Shown: positions 34,429 through 43,860, counted from the first letter of the stretch. The stretch is DNA of 64,000 nt from an uncultured Eubacterium sp. (GCA_945946665.1 CAMEWO010000001.1:186001-250000), one strand, 5' to 3'. Numbers and translations: made by a program. Notes: generated by a model from the letters alone, not told the origin.

Positions 34429-35841
34429 TTAATCAAATTCCATCATTCCACTGACAGACAGTTTACCATTAATCTGTCTTACAATCAGTGAGCCAAATGT
34501 TGAATCCGGCATATATGAAACTCCGTTAACAAACACCTTTGTTCCCGGAAAAATATTCTTATATATCTTAACCTGGGAGTGCTCTCCTGCATTAATCAGG
34601 TCACACAAATACTTTGCCTCCTCATTATACTTGGTTTTCTCTGACATTTTGATTATCTTTGACTGCATTACCTTGTTATACATCTCAGGGTCATATTTGT
34701 CAGAGCCTGCAACATTTAACAAAGAATACTTCTCCATAATGGTATCCAGCATATCAATCTCGATATTAACATCCTTAATGGCTTTAATTGCATCAGCATA
34801 TTCCTGCTTGATGGATTTAACAGCACCTGCCCTTATCACTGTTGTTACACAGTTTTCCACACCTGCATTGCCGGTCTGTACTCCCAGAACACCAGTAACA
34901 TCTCCTCCCTGGATAGAACTTTGCCTGCCATTAACAACAACCTTGCCATATGCAACCACGTTACAATTTAACAAATAATTAGCTGTTAAATTACCTTTAC
35001 AGTTAATTGACACATTCTCAAAGAACCTGCCACTTATATCTCCTCCAGCTTCAACTCTGGCAAGACACTTTCCGTTAACTCCATTCTTGAAACATATATT
35101 CTTATCGGCTTTAATAACTGCAGCTTCCACATGTCCATTAATAGAAATACTTCCCCTGGCACATACAGACATACCACTTATTACATTTCCCCTTATATCT
35201 ATATCACCATTAAAATCGATATTTCCAGTAGATAAATCCACATCTCCTGGTATAGTAAGGACATTCCTCACATTAAGGTCGTAGTTTCTATACTCTACCT
35301 TTCCGTCTATTTCTGCATAATATGTCAAGCCGTCTTCTGATACTGTAAAGCCCCTTCCTCGCATTGGTGATTTAGGTTTTCCAGATTTAGGAATTAACAG
35401 TTTTCCCCTTACATCATATCCATACAGCCCACTTGTAGGAGGTGTGTACTCCACCAGCTTATCTCCTGCACTTACCAGCTCAAATAGTCTCATATTATGG
35501 TAATCTACTGAACCATCCTCTCTTATCATTGGTTTCCCAAGGTCATCTGTATTAAAGAAAAAAGTATACTCTCCATCTATTCCATCTTCCGCCTCTTTTC
35601 CAGATGCAACAAGTTCACTGGAATTGTATCTCTTTTCCTGAAGGATACTGTAAATCTTACCCTCATCGATTCCCATTTTAACGCCTTTATTTTCAATAGC
35701 CTGCCTGATATCCTCATAAGTATATTCAACACTCTTATCTGAGGGAACAGCAAGCTTAACATAGGCAGACATATTATCATCTGATATGAATACAGATATA
35801 TTCTTATTAAGTTCTAGTTCTTTTTCTATATCCTGAATCAT
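34429..35841 (-). CDS. FapA (DUF342) family protein
   Basis: A 470-residue cytosolic protein of the flagellar assembly protein A (DUF342) family. After an N-terminal domain (about 1-165) comes a stack of short beta repeats, as in a right-handed beta-helix (LTIPGDVDLSTGNIDFNGDI, DIRGNVISGMSVCARGSISI, NGHVEAAVIKADKNICFKNG), and a C-terminal helical hairpin (about 345-410). Bacillus relatives are polar or polymer-binding. The precise function is not established. GGGGGAG precedes the ATG. It is upstream of the two aspartoacylase-like genes. Confidence 0.88.
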   Translation of the reverse strand: MIQDIEKELELNKNISVFISDDNMSAYVKLAVPSDKSVEYTYEDIRQAIENKGVKMGIDEGKIYSILQEKRYNSSELVASGKEAEDGIDGEYTFFFNTDDLGKPMIREDGSVDYHNMRLFELVSAGDKLVEYTPPTSGLYGYDVRGKLLIPKSGKPKSPMRGRGFTVSEDGLTYYAEIDGKVEYRNYDLNVRNVLTIPGDVDLSTGNIDFNGDIDIRGNVISGMSVCARGSISINGHVEAAVIKADKNICFKNGVNGKCLARVEAGGDISGRFFENVSINCKGNLTANYLLNCNVVAYGKVVVNGRQSSIQGGDVTGVLGVQTGNAGVENCVTTVIRAGAVKSIKQEYADAIKAIKDVNIEIDMLDTIMEKYSLLNVAGSDKYDPEMYNKVMQSKIIKMSEKTKYNEEAKYLCDLINAGEHSQVKIYKNIFPGTKVFVNGVSYMPDSTFGSLIVRQINGKLSVSGMMEFD

Positions 35842-35921
35842 AACACTCCCCCTGTTTCATCTGCTTAAGTAAGGTTGTTCCACGTTCTTTCATACACCAG
35901 GAACATTATATGCATCAATGG

Positions 35922-36878
35922 TTACATCTGTAACCGCATCTGCTCCATATATTCTACTGACATATTCCAGTCAAGAATTGAAGAAACATCTTTACCCGCT
36001 TCAAGTGCCATACGTATCTGTTCCATCTGCCCTGCACTGTAATGTGAATCTGCATATAATGAAACATCTACTCCTGACATAATCCCTTTTAATATTTCCT
36101 GTGTCTGTTCCTCATTCAGTTCCAGACTTCTTTTTCCCTTATCATCTTCCTCTCTGCACATCTCCATGGAGACAGGATCTATAAATGGATCTCCGTAATC
36201 TTCCACATCGATTCCTTCCTGCAGTCCAAGACGAATCTGTTCCATCTGGGAGGAAGAAAAACCAGTCATTGCATATGCCGAAACATCCACACCTGCTTCC
36301 AGTCCAAGACGTATTTCCTTCATCTGCTCACTGTTAAACTCATGGAGCAGATATCTGGTAACATCAACACAATGCTCAAGACCAAGACGAATCTCTTTAA
36401 GCTGAAATTCGTCATATCCTTCCTTGAGATAAAAACTTAAATCAATTCCATTCTTATCGGCAAGCCTTAACTGTTTAATAGCTTCCCCACTGTATCCCTT
36501 GTCCACATAGTACATGACATCATAGCTGTACTGGCTGGCAAGACGGATTTCACGCATTACGGTATAATCCCTGACAGGATCAATTAAGAATGTAAGCTTA
36601 ACACCATCCTGCATTGCCTGCTTAATCTCTTCCATCTGTCTGTAATCAAACTTGGGATCAGAATAATATGACACATCAAGTCCCATCTCAAGTCCCAGCC
36701 TTATGGACTTCATCTGGGATGCGTCATATTCCGTGCTGGCATATCTCAAATAATCGACGCCACTGGTGTAGCCTTTATGAATCTCCATACTCTGGAATTT
36801 GTCAAAGCCCAGTGATTCCATCTGTTCCCTAAAATCATCACGGTCTATTATATTAGCAATTGATTGTGTTAGTTCCAT
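35922..36878 (-). CDS. Protein made of about ten ~26-residue repeats, unknown function
   Basis: A 318-residue protein that is almost entirely repeats with the pattern xxxQMxEIRLGLExGvDVsxYxDPxF. Clear copies include NSEQMKEIRLGLEAGVDVSA, SSSQMEQIRLGLQEGIDVED and SAGQMEQIRMALEAGKDVSS. Each unit is probably a helix plus a short turn, stacking into a solenoid. One unit (about residue 245) is interrupted by a charged insert (CREEDDKGKRSLELNEE). I chose the ATG at 36878 (GAGG 6 bases upstream); a TTG at 36908 would add ten residues. It has no signal peptide or catalytic motif. It looks like a protein-binding scaffold. Confidence 0.85.
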   Translation of the reverse strand: MELTQSIANIIDRDDFREQMESLGFDKFQSMEIHKGYTSGVDYLRYASTEYDASQMKSIRLGLEMGLDVSYYSDPKFDYRQMEEIKQAMQDGVKLTFLIDPVRDYTVMREIRLASQYSYDVMYYVDKGYSGEAIKQLRLADKNGIDLSFYLKEGYDEFQLKEIRLGLEHCVDVTRYLLHEFNSEQMKEIRLGLEAGVDVSAYAMTGFSSSQMEQIRLGLQEGIDVEDYGDPFIDPVSMEMCREEDDKGKRSLELNEEQTQEILKGIMSGVDVSLYADSHYSAGQMEQIRMALEAGKDVSSILDWNMSVEYMEQMRLQM

Positions 36879-36958
36879 TTCAAACCTCGTTTCTACATTA
36901 TATTTCAATTTGTTAGTAACCCCTTCTTTGATTATACTTTAAAAAATAATTAATTGCA

Positions 36959-39442
36959 CTATATATTTTCCCAGAAATCTCCTAAGACATCTTTTACTCC
37001 ACGCAAATCAGTGATTTCAATATTATTCCATTCCCTTGGAAACATTCCTGCGTAATCACTGTTTAGAAATCTGTCATCCAGAAGTTCAATAACTCCCACA
37101 TCCTCACTGGTTCTTATAACTCTGCCTGCAGCCTGAAGAACTTTATTCATTCCCGGATAAACATAAGAATAGGCAAAACCATCTTTTCCACAGTTATTAA
37201 AGTAATCTTTAAGTATATCCCTCTTCCTGCAAATCATAGGCAGCCCTGTTCCCACAATAACAGCACCAACAAGATTTTCCTCTCTTAAGTCAATCCCCTC
37301 GGAAAACACTCCTCCTGTAACACAGAATCCTACGAGAGAGCCATTGCACATTCTTTCGTTAAATGCATTAAGAAAACCCTCCCGGTCCCCCTCTCTCATG
37401 TCTGATTTCTGCAATATTACCTTTGTAGATTCTTTTAAGAATAAATCTTCCTGTTCCATATCCTCCACAACATCAGGACTGTATTCCTTCACATATATGT
37501 CATACACATTCTCCATATACGAATAAGATGGAAAGAAAACCATATATTTCCCTGGATGAATCTTAATGGTATTATCAATATATCTGCATATTTTCATATA
37601 TTCAGCATGGTTTCTTCTTGTGTATCTGCTGCTAACATCTCTTCCCACAATTACTTTTCTTCTCTCTGCCGGAAATGATGACTGGGCATACACAGCATAA
37701 TCATCCAGACATCCTGTAAGCATTTCCTTAAAATAATTAACTGGAAGAAGTGTGGCTGAAAAAAATATTGTACTTCTTCCCATTGCAAGTCTTTCTGACA
37801 AATTAGAAGATGGGTCTACGCAGAACAGATTAAGGCAGAATCTTCCATTCTCATCGTGTTCTGTATAGCAGACATACTTCTCATCAAGACGGTCATAGCA
37901 ATTCAGAAAACCATTTATCTCAAAGAAGAAATCCAGCAATTCCTTTCTATGGACGTAATTCTTATTCTTATCAAGGAAATCCATAATACCAATTCCCAGA
38001 TTAGTAAGATACTCTGGAAGCCGTCCCATGGATTCAGGTCCGCCAAGGATTCTTACTGTATCACATTCCCTTTTCATCCCAAGAAGGAGCTTATTCACCT
38101 TCTCAAACTGTGAAAGCAGCTTCTTATTATGAAATCCCTCACCATCCTTTTTATCACCTGTCAGCAGCCTTTTGGTAGCAAGAACATCCTCCTTGACAAG
38201 AACAGCACTGTACATTTCCCTTGCCCTGTCCACCAGATTGTGAGCCTCATCCACAAGGAATATATAATCCCCCTTCTGTCCCTGGGCAAAATATCTTTTT
38301 AATGATACATCCGGGTCAAAAACATAATTGTAATCACATATTACTCCATCGCACCAGTAACTGGCATCAAGTCCCATCTCAAAAGGACAGACATTAAACA
38401 TCTCTGCGTATTTTTCCACTACCTGTCTGTCAATCACCATATTTTCTGTAACCATATGGTATACAGCATCATTTACCCTGTCGTAATGTCCCTTTGCCCT
38501 GGCACAGTCCCTGGGATTACAGTTACGTTCCTCTAAAGGACATATTTTATCTCTTGCTGTCAGAGTAATATTGCGGAATACAAGTCCCTGGTCTCTCAGA
38601 ATCTTAAAAGTATCCTGTGCCACTGTTCTTGTTATAGTTTTAGAGGTAAGATAAAATATCTTGTCTGCCATGCCCTGTCCCATAGCCTTGACAGCAGGGA
38701 ATATGGTGGAAATTGTTTTTCCTACACCTGTGGATGCCTGAATAAACAGATTTTTCCCCTTCTCAATAGATCTGTATACCCCGACGCATAAATTCTTCTG
38801 TCCCGGTCTGTAAGTAAAGGGAAACTCCACATTTTCAATGGAATTCTGCCTTTCCTCACGACTCCTGAATACAAAGTCACTCCATAATTTAAAACTGGCA
38901 ATAAGAGAATCAAACCATATTTTTAATTCCTCATATGATAATTCTTCCTTAAACTGTTTTATATCTTCTGTTTCCGGATTGCAGTAGGTCAGCTGTATTG
39001 CAATTGAAGACAGTACCTTATGTGAGGCATATATATACCCATAACACATAGCCTGTGCCTTGTGGACATATACTGGTTCCTCCATTCTATGCACATCGCT
39101 TCCCACAGTCTTAATCTCATCTATTATCACATCAGAAATGGGAATTGTATCCCCCTGGTCGTTCTCCTGCAAATCACAGATTATCCCATCAGCCCTTCCT
39201 TCAATCAATACACTGTAACTTCTGGTGTCATCCTGCAAATCCACTGTATATTTTAAAGGAACCTCTGCATGATATCTGCTTCCGGCTGCTTTCTGGAGCT
39301 TTCTGTGTATTCTTGCTCCCTCCTGCATCACCCTGACATCCATCAGCTTTCCGGAACCCGAATCAATATCGCCAGTGCTGAATATAAATTCAACCAGATT
39401 CCTGACTGATATTCTTAATGTTTTTTCCTTTACTTCATACAT
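36959..39442 (-). CDS. RecB/Cas4-like nuclease fused to an XPD/DinG-type iron-sulfur helicase
   Basis: An 827-residue protein. Residues ~1-190 form a PD-(D/E)XK nuclease: Asp85 (EGRADGI), Glu109-Ile-Lys111 (IIDEIKT) and a QxxxY motif (Gln130, HKAQAMCYGY). Residues ~205-827 are a superfamily-2 helicase of the XPD/DinG group, with Walker A QASTGVGKT (about 235-243), DEAH (398-401) and four cysteines (301, 308, 313 and 352) placed as an Fe-S cluster. Such enzymes unwind DNA 5'-3' in repair. A nuclease-helicase fusion suggests processing of DNA ends or flaps. GAGG lies 7 bases upstream. It follows another predicted nuclease-fold gene by 42 bp. Confidence 0.88.
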   Translation of the reverse strand: MYEVKEKTLRISVRNLVEFIFSTGDIDSGSGKLMDVRVMQEGARIHRKLQKAAGSRYHAEVPLKYTVDLQDDTRSYSVLIEGRADGIICDLQENDQGDTIPISDVIIDEIKTVGSDVHRMEEPVYVHKAQAMCYGYIYASHKVLSSIAIQLTYCNPETEDIKQFKEELSYEELKIWFDSLIASFKLWSDFVFRSREERQNSIENVEFPFTYRPGQKNLCVGVYRSIEKGKNLFIQASTGVGKTISTIFPAVKAMGQGMADKIFYLTSKTITRTVAQDTFKILRDQGLVFRNITLTARDKICPLEERNCNPRDCARAKGHYDRVNDAVYHMVTENMVIDRQVVEKYAEMFNVCPFEMGLDASYWCDGVICDYNYVFDPDVSLKRYFAQGQKGDYIFLVDEAHNLVDRAREMYSAVLVKEDVLATKRLLTGDKKDGEGFHNKKLLSQFEKVNKLLLGMKRECDTVRILGGPESMGRLPEYLTNLGIGIMDFLDKNKNYVHRKELLDFFFEINGFLNCYDRLDEKYVCYTEHDENGRFCLNLFCVDPSSNLSERLAMGRSTIFFSATLLPVNYFKEMLTGCLDDYAVYAQSSFPAERRKVIVGRDVSSRYTRRNHAEYMKICRYIDNTIKIHPGKYMVFFPSYSYMENVYDIYVKEYSPDVVEDMEQEDLFLKESTKVILQKSDMREGDREGFLNAFNERMCNGSLVGFCVTGGVFSEGIDLREENLVGAVIVGTGLPMICRKRDILKDYFNNCGKDGFAYSYVYPGMNKVLQAAGRVIRTSEDVGVIELLDDRFLNSDYAGMFPREWNNIEITDLRGVKDVLGDFWENI

Positions 39443-39484
39443 CTTAAATCCTCAACAATTTGCTTTTACAGATATATTCACCAA

Positions 39485-40294
39485 TTAATGTGCTGCAGCC
39501 TCATACAGAAAGGCATTGCCTTCCTTACCAACCCTTGATACAACTCCAAGATAATACAGGATATTAAGAACCATCCTTGCTGTATCTTCACTGATTCCAC
39601 ATGTTTTTGAATAATCCTTAACAGTAAACTTCTCCTTCAGTTCCAGAGGAAGAAACATCATATAGTCCTCCGGCTGGTCAAGTTCAATTATTCTCCTTAC
39701 ACCCACAGGGATTCTGTCATAACGCCAGGAACCCTTCTTTCCTGTTTCATTCCAGCCGTTAAGAAGCTTGTAATCTTCTACATCCATAAGAAGAAGGCGT
39801 ATATGAAGATTAGGATTTTTTAAAAAACTCTTAATCTTGTATAATTCAAAAAAAGCGTCGTACTCATTGTAATGCCTTGAAGATAATCTTTTCTTACCAG
39901 TTGTTTCTAAAGTTTCCGGGTCAACCCAGTAAATCCACTTATTGTATGGACATGGGTAAACAACTGTAACAGTATAGTGATTAAGAAAAACAGCCAGCTT
40001 ATCCCGAAGCTTATTAAGCTGCCTTGTCTGGATTTCAATAACACCTGTCTGGTTGTATATATCAGCAAAATATCCATCCAGTGCCACCTCATGCTTGTCC
40101 TCATCAGGCTCAAAATATAATTTTAATACGCTGTGAAGTGTCTTCTCTCCCAGAGTTCCTATTCCTTTTCTGGAAACCTGTTTGTCAAGAGTCTTTCTTA
40201 TGGCAGACTCCAGCTCTGTCTGGTTAACATACATGTCCGAATTATTCAATTTTTCTTTTTTATTGTTATTATCTTTATTGTTATCCTTTTTCAT
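39485..40294 (-). CDS. Predicted PD-(D/E)XK-like protein with C-terminal winged helix
   Basis: A 269-residue protein. After a Lys/Asn-rich head, residues ~45-120 have the order Glu50 (GEKTLH), Asp78 (GYFADIYNQTG) and Glu87-Ile-Gln89 (VIEIQTRQL), which fits an E...D...ExQ variant of the PD-(D/E)XK nuclease core. The C-terminal ~50 residues (FTVKDYSKTCGISEDTARMV...) look like a winged helix for DNA binding. No annotation of this family is certain to me. It lies just upstream of the nuclease-helicase fusion in the same direction, so a joint DNA-repair role is plausible. The start at 40294 has a modest ribosome site. Confidence 0.72.
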   Translation of the reverse strand: MKKDNNKDNNNKKEKLNNSDMYVNQTELESAIRKTLDKQVSRKGIGTLGEKTLHSVLKLYFEPDEDKHEVALDGYFADIYNQTGVIEIQTRQLNKLRDKLAVFLNHYTVTVVYPCPYNKWIYWVDPETLETTGKKRLSSRHYNEYDAFFELYKIKSFLKNPNLHIRLLLMDVEDYKLLNGWNETGKKGSWRYDRIPVGVRRIIELDQPEDYMMFLPLELKEKFTVKDYSKTCGISEDTARMVLNILYYLGVVSRVGKEGNAFLYEAAAH

Positions 40295-40486
40295 TCTAAA
40301 TGCCTACTGAATATCTGATTAAAGAATGCATATTCCAAGTCATCCATAACATATTCTGTCCTATATTTTACCACAGGTGAGAAACACTGGCAATTTATTG
40401 ATAAAGAATTTCATGAAACCATTGACTTTTTTCACTTATAAAGGCAAAATCTAGATATGAAAAAGTGCTGCAAAATGGAGGTTTTT

Positions 40487-41563
40487 ATGATAAGTGTTTC
40501 TTTATGTATGATTGTTAAGAATGAGTCCGGTGTCCTTGACAGATGCCTTACTTCCTACAGCGGACTTTTTGATGAAATTATAATTGTTGACACTGGCTCT
40601 ACTGACAACACCATTGAGATTGCCTCAAAATACACTGACAAAATATTTACCTACCAGTGGAAAGATGATTTTGCTGATGCAAGAAATTTTTCCTTTAGCA
40701 AAGCTTCCTGCGACTATATCTTTACTGCCGATGCAGATGAAGTTTTAGACGAAAGAAACCGTCAGGCTTTTCTTGAACTAAAATCAATGCTGCTTCCTGA
40801 GATTGATATTGTTCAGATGAAATATGTAAATGTAAGTGATTTTAACACTGTTTATAATTCAGAAAAAGAATTACGGCCTAAACTTTTCAAACGCTTAAGA
40901 ACTTTTTTATGGGTAAATCCAATCCATGAGACTGTGAGACTTTCTCCTGTCGTTTTTGACAGTGATATTGAGATTCTTCATATGCCTGTAAAGTCTCACA
41001 ACAAACGGGATTTTCACACATTTATCAATGCATTTAAGCATAATATCCCCCTTGATTCCTATGTGATTGTTATGTTTTGTAAGGAATCCTGGATTGCAGG
41101 ACAGAAGGAAGATTACCATACTCTTCTTCCTGTATTTTTGCAGTATATGGAACAGTACAAGCAGGAAAATGGCGGACTTTCCTGCTACAAGGAGGTAAAC
41201 TGCTGCCTTGCAAGGATGAACCGTGTTCTTGGAAATAAGGATAACTTCTTTAAAATTGCCCTTAAGGAAGTAGCCCTTGAACCCTCCTCTGAGATATGTC
41301 TGGAACTGGGGAATTACTATATGGATAATGAGGATTATGAAGAAGCAGTTCTCTGGTTTATCAATGCTTATAGTGAAACAAAACCTATCCTTGATATCCA
41401 TGCAGGTGGTGATGAACCTTTAAAAGCCCTGTCAGAATGTTATAAAAAAATGTCCCAGGAAAAGCTATCCACCGGGGAATGTGCTTTAGCCGGAACATAT
41501 GATGATTTAAGCAGACAATACAAGATCCAGGCAGATAACTGGAAACTTCCTGAAGAAATATAA
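40487..41563 (+). CDS. Family 2 glycosyltransferase with C-terminal helical (TPR-like) region
   Basis: A 358-residue cytosolic enzyme. The GT-A fold starts at ISVSLCMIVKNESGVLDRCL, followed by DEIIIVDTGSTDNT and the metal-binding TADADEVLD (DxD-type). The remainder (about 190-340) is helical with a TPR-like pattern (ICLELGNYYMDNEDYEEAVL). Relatives include SunS-type peptide S-glycosyltransferases and wall glycan enzymes. The acceptor is unknown. I chose the ATG at 40487 (GGAGG 5 bases upstream) over 40457. It is an isolated plus-strand gene, ending 2 bp from the convergent zinc-ribbon gene. Confidence 0.88.
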   Translation: MISVSLCMIVKNESGVLDRCLTSYSGLFDEIIIVDTGSTDNTIEIASKYTDKIFTYQWKDDFADARNFSFSKASCDYIFTADADEVLDERNRQAFLELKSMLLPEIDIVQMKYVNVSDFNTVYNSEKELRPKLFKRLRTFLWVNPIHETVRLSPVVFDSDIEILHMPVKSHNKRDFHTFINAFKHNIPLDSYVIVMFCKESWIAGQKEDYHTLLPVFLQYMEQYKQENGGLSCYKEVNCCLARMNRVLGNKDNFFKIALKEVALEPSSEICLELGNYYMDNEDYEEAVLWFINAYSETKPILDIHAGGDEPLKALSECYKKMSQEKLSTGECALAGTYDDLSRQYKIQADNWKLPEEI

Positions 41564-41565
41564 CA

Positions 41566-41970
41566 TCAGGTCTTCTTAATGAATTCAATTCTGCATCTTG
41601 GACACTTGATACTGATTCTGCCTTTGCCTTTAGGAACTCTGATTTTCTGTCCACATCCAGGACACTTGAATATTCTGTGAGTCTTAGAATCCTTAATTCT
41701 TGCCTTCATAGAATTAAATCTTCCAACAATCTTATATCTTATCTGAAGATACTTCTGATTCTCTGTGTTTCTTCTGGAAATATTGCGGCTTAAGACCCTG
41801 AAATAAGAATACACAAGGACTGCCAATGCCGCAGTATATATAATTCCACTATGAACAAACAATGTAATAATTAATAAGCACAAGGAAAAATAGATTAGAA
41901 ATCTAGAGAACTGGTCAACTCCATACCTTCCCTGCATAAATCTATAAATTCTCTGTCTGAATTTATCCAT
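41566..41970 (-). CDS. Small membrane protein with C-terminal zinc ribbon
   Basis: A 134-residue protein with a short amphipathic N-terminus, two adjacent membrane segments (about 20-55, FLIYFSLCLLIITLFV and IIYTAALAVLVYSYF), a basic stretch, and a C-terminal zinc ribbon with CPGCGQKIRVPKGKG and IKCPRC. Such ribbons bind Zn2+ and often mediate protein or nucleic-acid contacts. I chose the ATG at 41970. The longer start at 42006 has no ribosome site. It is downstream of yfcE. Function is unknown; the architecture recurs in Lachnospiraceae. Confidence 0.85.
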   Translation of the reverse strand: MDKFRQRIYRFMQGRYGVDQFSRFLIYFSLCLLIITLFVHSGIIYTAALAVLVYSYFRVLSRNISRRNTENQKYLQIRYKIVGRFNSMKARIKDSKTHRIFKCPGCGQKIRVPKGKGRISIKCPRCRIEFIKKT

Positions 41971-42060
41971 TGCTGACTCTTCCTTTCCATACCTGTTACA
42001 CAACAATGATACTTTATCATACTGGAAAGTAAATGCAATTAAAAAAATATAAATAAATTA

Positions 42061-42600
42061 TTAATCTTGTGTCTTATATATATTGCCATCCATATCTTTC
42101 CAGTAAAAATGATCTGAAAAAATAATATAGCTGTGTGGGCTGTCCATCTTGGGAATTGACACAGAGCCGGGATTAATATATATATACCCCTCTCTTGTCT
42201 CACAACATGGGATATGGGTGTGCCCACATATAAGATAATCCCCCTCTGCAAGAGCAGGTGTATTTTTCTCATCAAGCTTATGGCCATGGGCAAGAACAAG
42301 ATGCCTGTCATTAACGTACATGTGGCATACTTCAGCCAGCACATTAAAATCAAGAACCATCTGATCCACCTCAGTATCACAGTTACCTCTTACACATAAT
42401 ATTTTATTTCTTAAAGGGTTAAGAAGTGCAATAACCTCCTTAGGTGCATACTCCTGTGGCAGGTCATTTCTTGGTCCATGGTACAGAATATCACCAAGGA
42501 GAACCAGCATATCAGCCTGTTCCTCATGGAATCTCTCAAGCATCTTACGGCAGTAATATGCAGAACCATGAATATCTGATGCAATCATTATCTTTTTCAT
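42061..42600 (-). CDS. yfcE: YfcE-type metallophosphoesterase
   Basis: A 179-residue Mn2+-dependent phosphodiesterase. The metal motifs are in order: ASDIHG, LLGDILYHGPRND, VRGNCD, LAHGHK and CGHTHIP. YfcE cleaves model phosphodiesters; the cellular substrate is not known. GGAGG lies 5 bases before the chosen ATG at 42600, so the longer frame to 42666 is rejected. It is 55 bp downstream of folT and possibly co-transcribed. A weak hairpin (42628-42634/42640-42646) lies between them. Confidence 0.95.
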   Translation of the reverse strand: MKKIMIASDIHGSAYYCRKMLERFHEEQADMLVLLGDILYHGPRNDLPQEYAPKEVIALLNPLRNKILCVRGNCDTEVDQMVLDFNVLAEVCHMYVNDRHLVLAHGHKLDEKNTPALAEGDYLICGHTHIPCCETREGYIYINPGSVSIPKMDSPHSYIIFSDHFYWKDMDGNIYKTQD

Positions 42601-42655
42601 TGTTTCCTCCAGATATAAAAATACGTATGCCAGTTTACCACCGGCACAGGATATA

Positions 42656-43678
42656 CTAGAATCCAATCCTGAAACGGATGTCTCTTATGAACTCCAGCAC
42701 ATAGTATGATAATATCACATTTACTGGAAGCTGTATAAGATTTTTAATAAGCCTTGCCGTGAAATAGAATGCAAAACCTTTTCCATACATAACTGAAACC
42801 CAGTAAGTTCCGAGAAGAATATTAACTAATACCATATCCACTGCAATAGCAATAGTTGTACGCAAAAGGAATGCCATATCTATCTTGTCATCTGCGTACA
42901 TCCCCATGATTTTAAATATTATGTATACAATCATTACAGCTACTGTCACGTCAAAGCCCCATAAAACTTCTGTAGTTTTTCTGTCTGTGTACATGGCAAG
43001 TATCCCTGCAAATGTTACAAACACTGATGCTACAAGAGGTACTACATTGAGTCTGGTAAATCCAAGAACCGTAAGCACCACAAAAAGGATTATGAAGAGA
43101 ATCAGAATACTGATAACATTTCCTTCCATGCTATTATTCCCGTTTATTGCATCCATAATAAACTTAATGCCACTGCCCTGGCCTACCACTGCCTTTGTCT
43201 CTTTATCCGTAATTCTGGCAAATGGAGCAAATACAGTTACTAAAAGAGCTGCCACTGGCAGTACTATCTGAGCCCATTTAACAACAGACTTAAGGATTTT
43301 ATTATCTTTGGAAGAAGTCATTTTGGAAGGATATTTTTTGTAGAAAAACACGCCATATATAAAGCAGGCAAGAGCAGCATTTATTGTCCATCCTGGAAAA
43401 TATGGTCCTGTTGGCTTAACAATAAGCTGTACAATATCTCCCACAGCGCCACAGACCATTCCAACAACAGGACCAAACAAGCTTCCTATCACCACATTTA
43501 CTATGAATGAAATTGAAATTCTCAAAGATACAGTAACCTGAACTGACAAAAAGACTGCAAATACAGTGTGCAATGCTATAAGAAGTGCCGCCATAATAAC
43601 TGAGCGGATATTCTTAAATTCCCTTGCTGAATCAATAAACATCTGAAAAAAAGCGTTGTGTGTTTTGTGTTCTGACAT
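42656..43678 (-). CDS. folT: Folate-specific ECF transporter S component with a large insertion
   Basis: The S component that captures folates for a shared energy-coupling module (EcfAAT, not in the window). Residues ~25-115 (LLIALHTVFAVFLSV..., GSLFGPVVGMVCGAVGDIVQ, GPYFPGWTINAALA) and ~268-340 (ARLIKNLIQLPVNVILSYYV) match FolT. Between them, residues ~128-265 are extra and hold four hydrophobic segments, making the protein 340 residues rather than ~170-200. The family call is strongly supported by the tetrahydrofolate riboswitch directly upstream. The ribosome site GGAGG is 7 bases before the ATG and can pair with an upstream AACCTC. Confidence 0.9.
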   Translation of the reverse strand: MSEHKTHNAFFQMFIDSAREFKNIRSVIMAALLIALHTVFAVFLSVQVTVSLRISISFIVNVVIGSLFGPVVGMVCGAVGDIVQLIVKPTGPYFPGWTINAALACFIYGVFFYKKYPSKMTSSKDNKILKSVVKWAQIVLPVAALLVTVFAPFARITDKETKAVVGQGSGIKFIMDAINGNNSMEGNVISILILFIILFVVLTVLGFTRLNVVPLVASVFVTFAGILAMYTDRKTTEVLWGFDVTVAVMIVYIIFKIMGMYADDKIDMAFLLRTTIAIAVDMVLVNILLGTYWVSVMYGKGFAFYFTARLIKNLIQLPVNVILSYYVLEFIRDIRFRIGF

Positions 43679-43734
43679 AAAAAAACCTCCTTTGCAGTTT
43701 CGATACTACATAAGAGGTTATTTTCCATGATATG

Positions 43735-43834
43735 TAGCAGCGGGATGCGAACCATGTACCGCAAGAAAATCTTTTCGTCCGGATGACAACTCCCTGTTCA
43801 CCTGGCACTTAACGCACACAGTCCTACTCTGCAT
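43735..43834 (-). promoter_or_regulatory. Tetrahydrofolate (THF) riboswitch controlling folT
   Basis: On the minus strand from 43832: GCAGAGTAG, then GTGTGCGTTAAGTGCC, AGGGAGTTGTC, CGGACGAAA, TTGCGGTACATGG and TTCGCATCCCGCTGC, ending at about 43735. These blocks and their order are the conserved core of the THF riboswitch class, with closing GCAG/CTGC helix P1. Downstream, AACCTC (43710-43715) is complementary to the folT ribosome site (GAGGTT), and CTACATA/TATGTAG can form a competing hairpin. Folate binding therefore most likely blocks translation initiation. Confidence 0.93.
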
Positions 43835-43860
43835 AAATTGTTATTGTTATTTTCTGGTTA

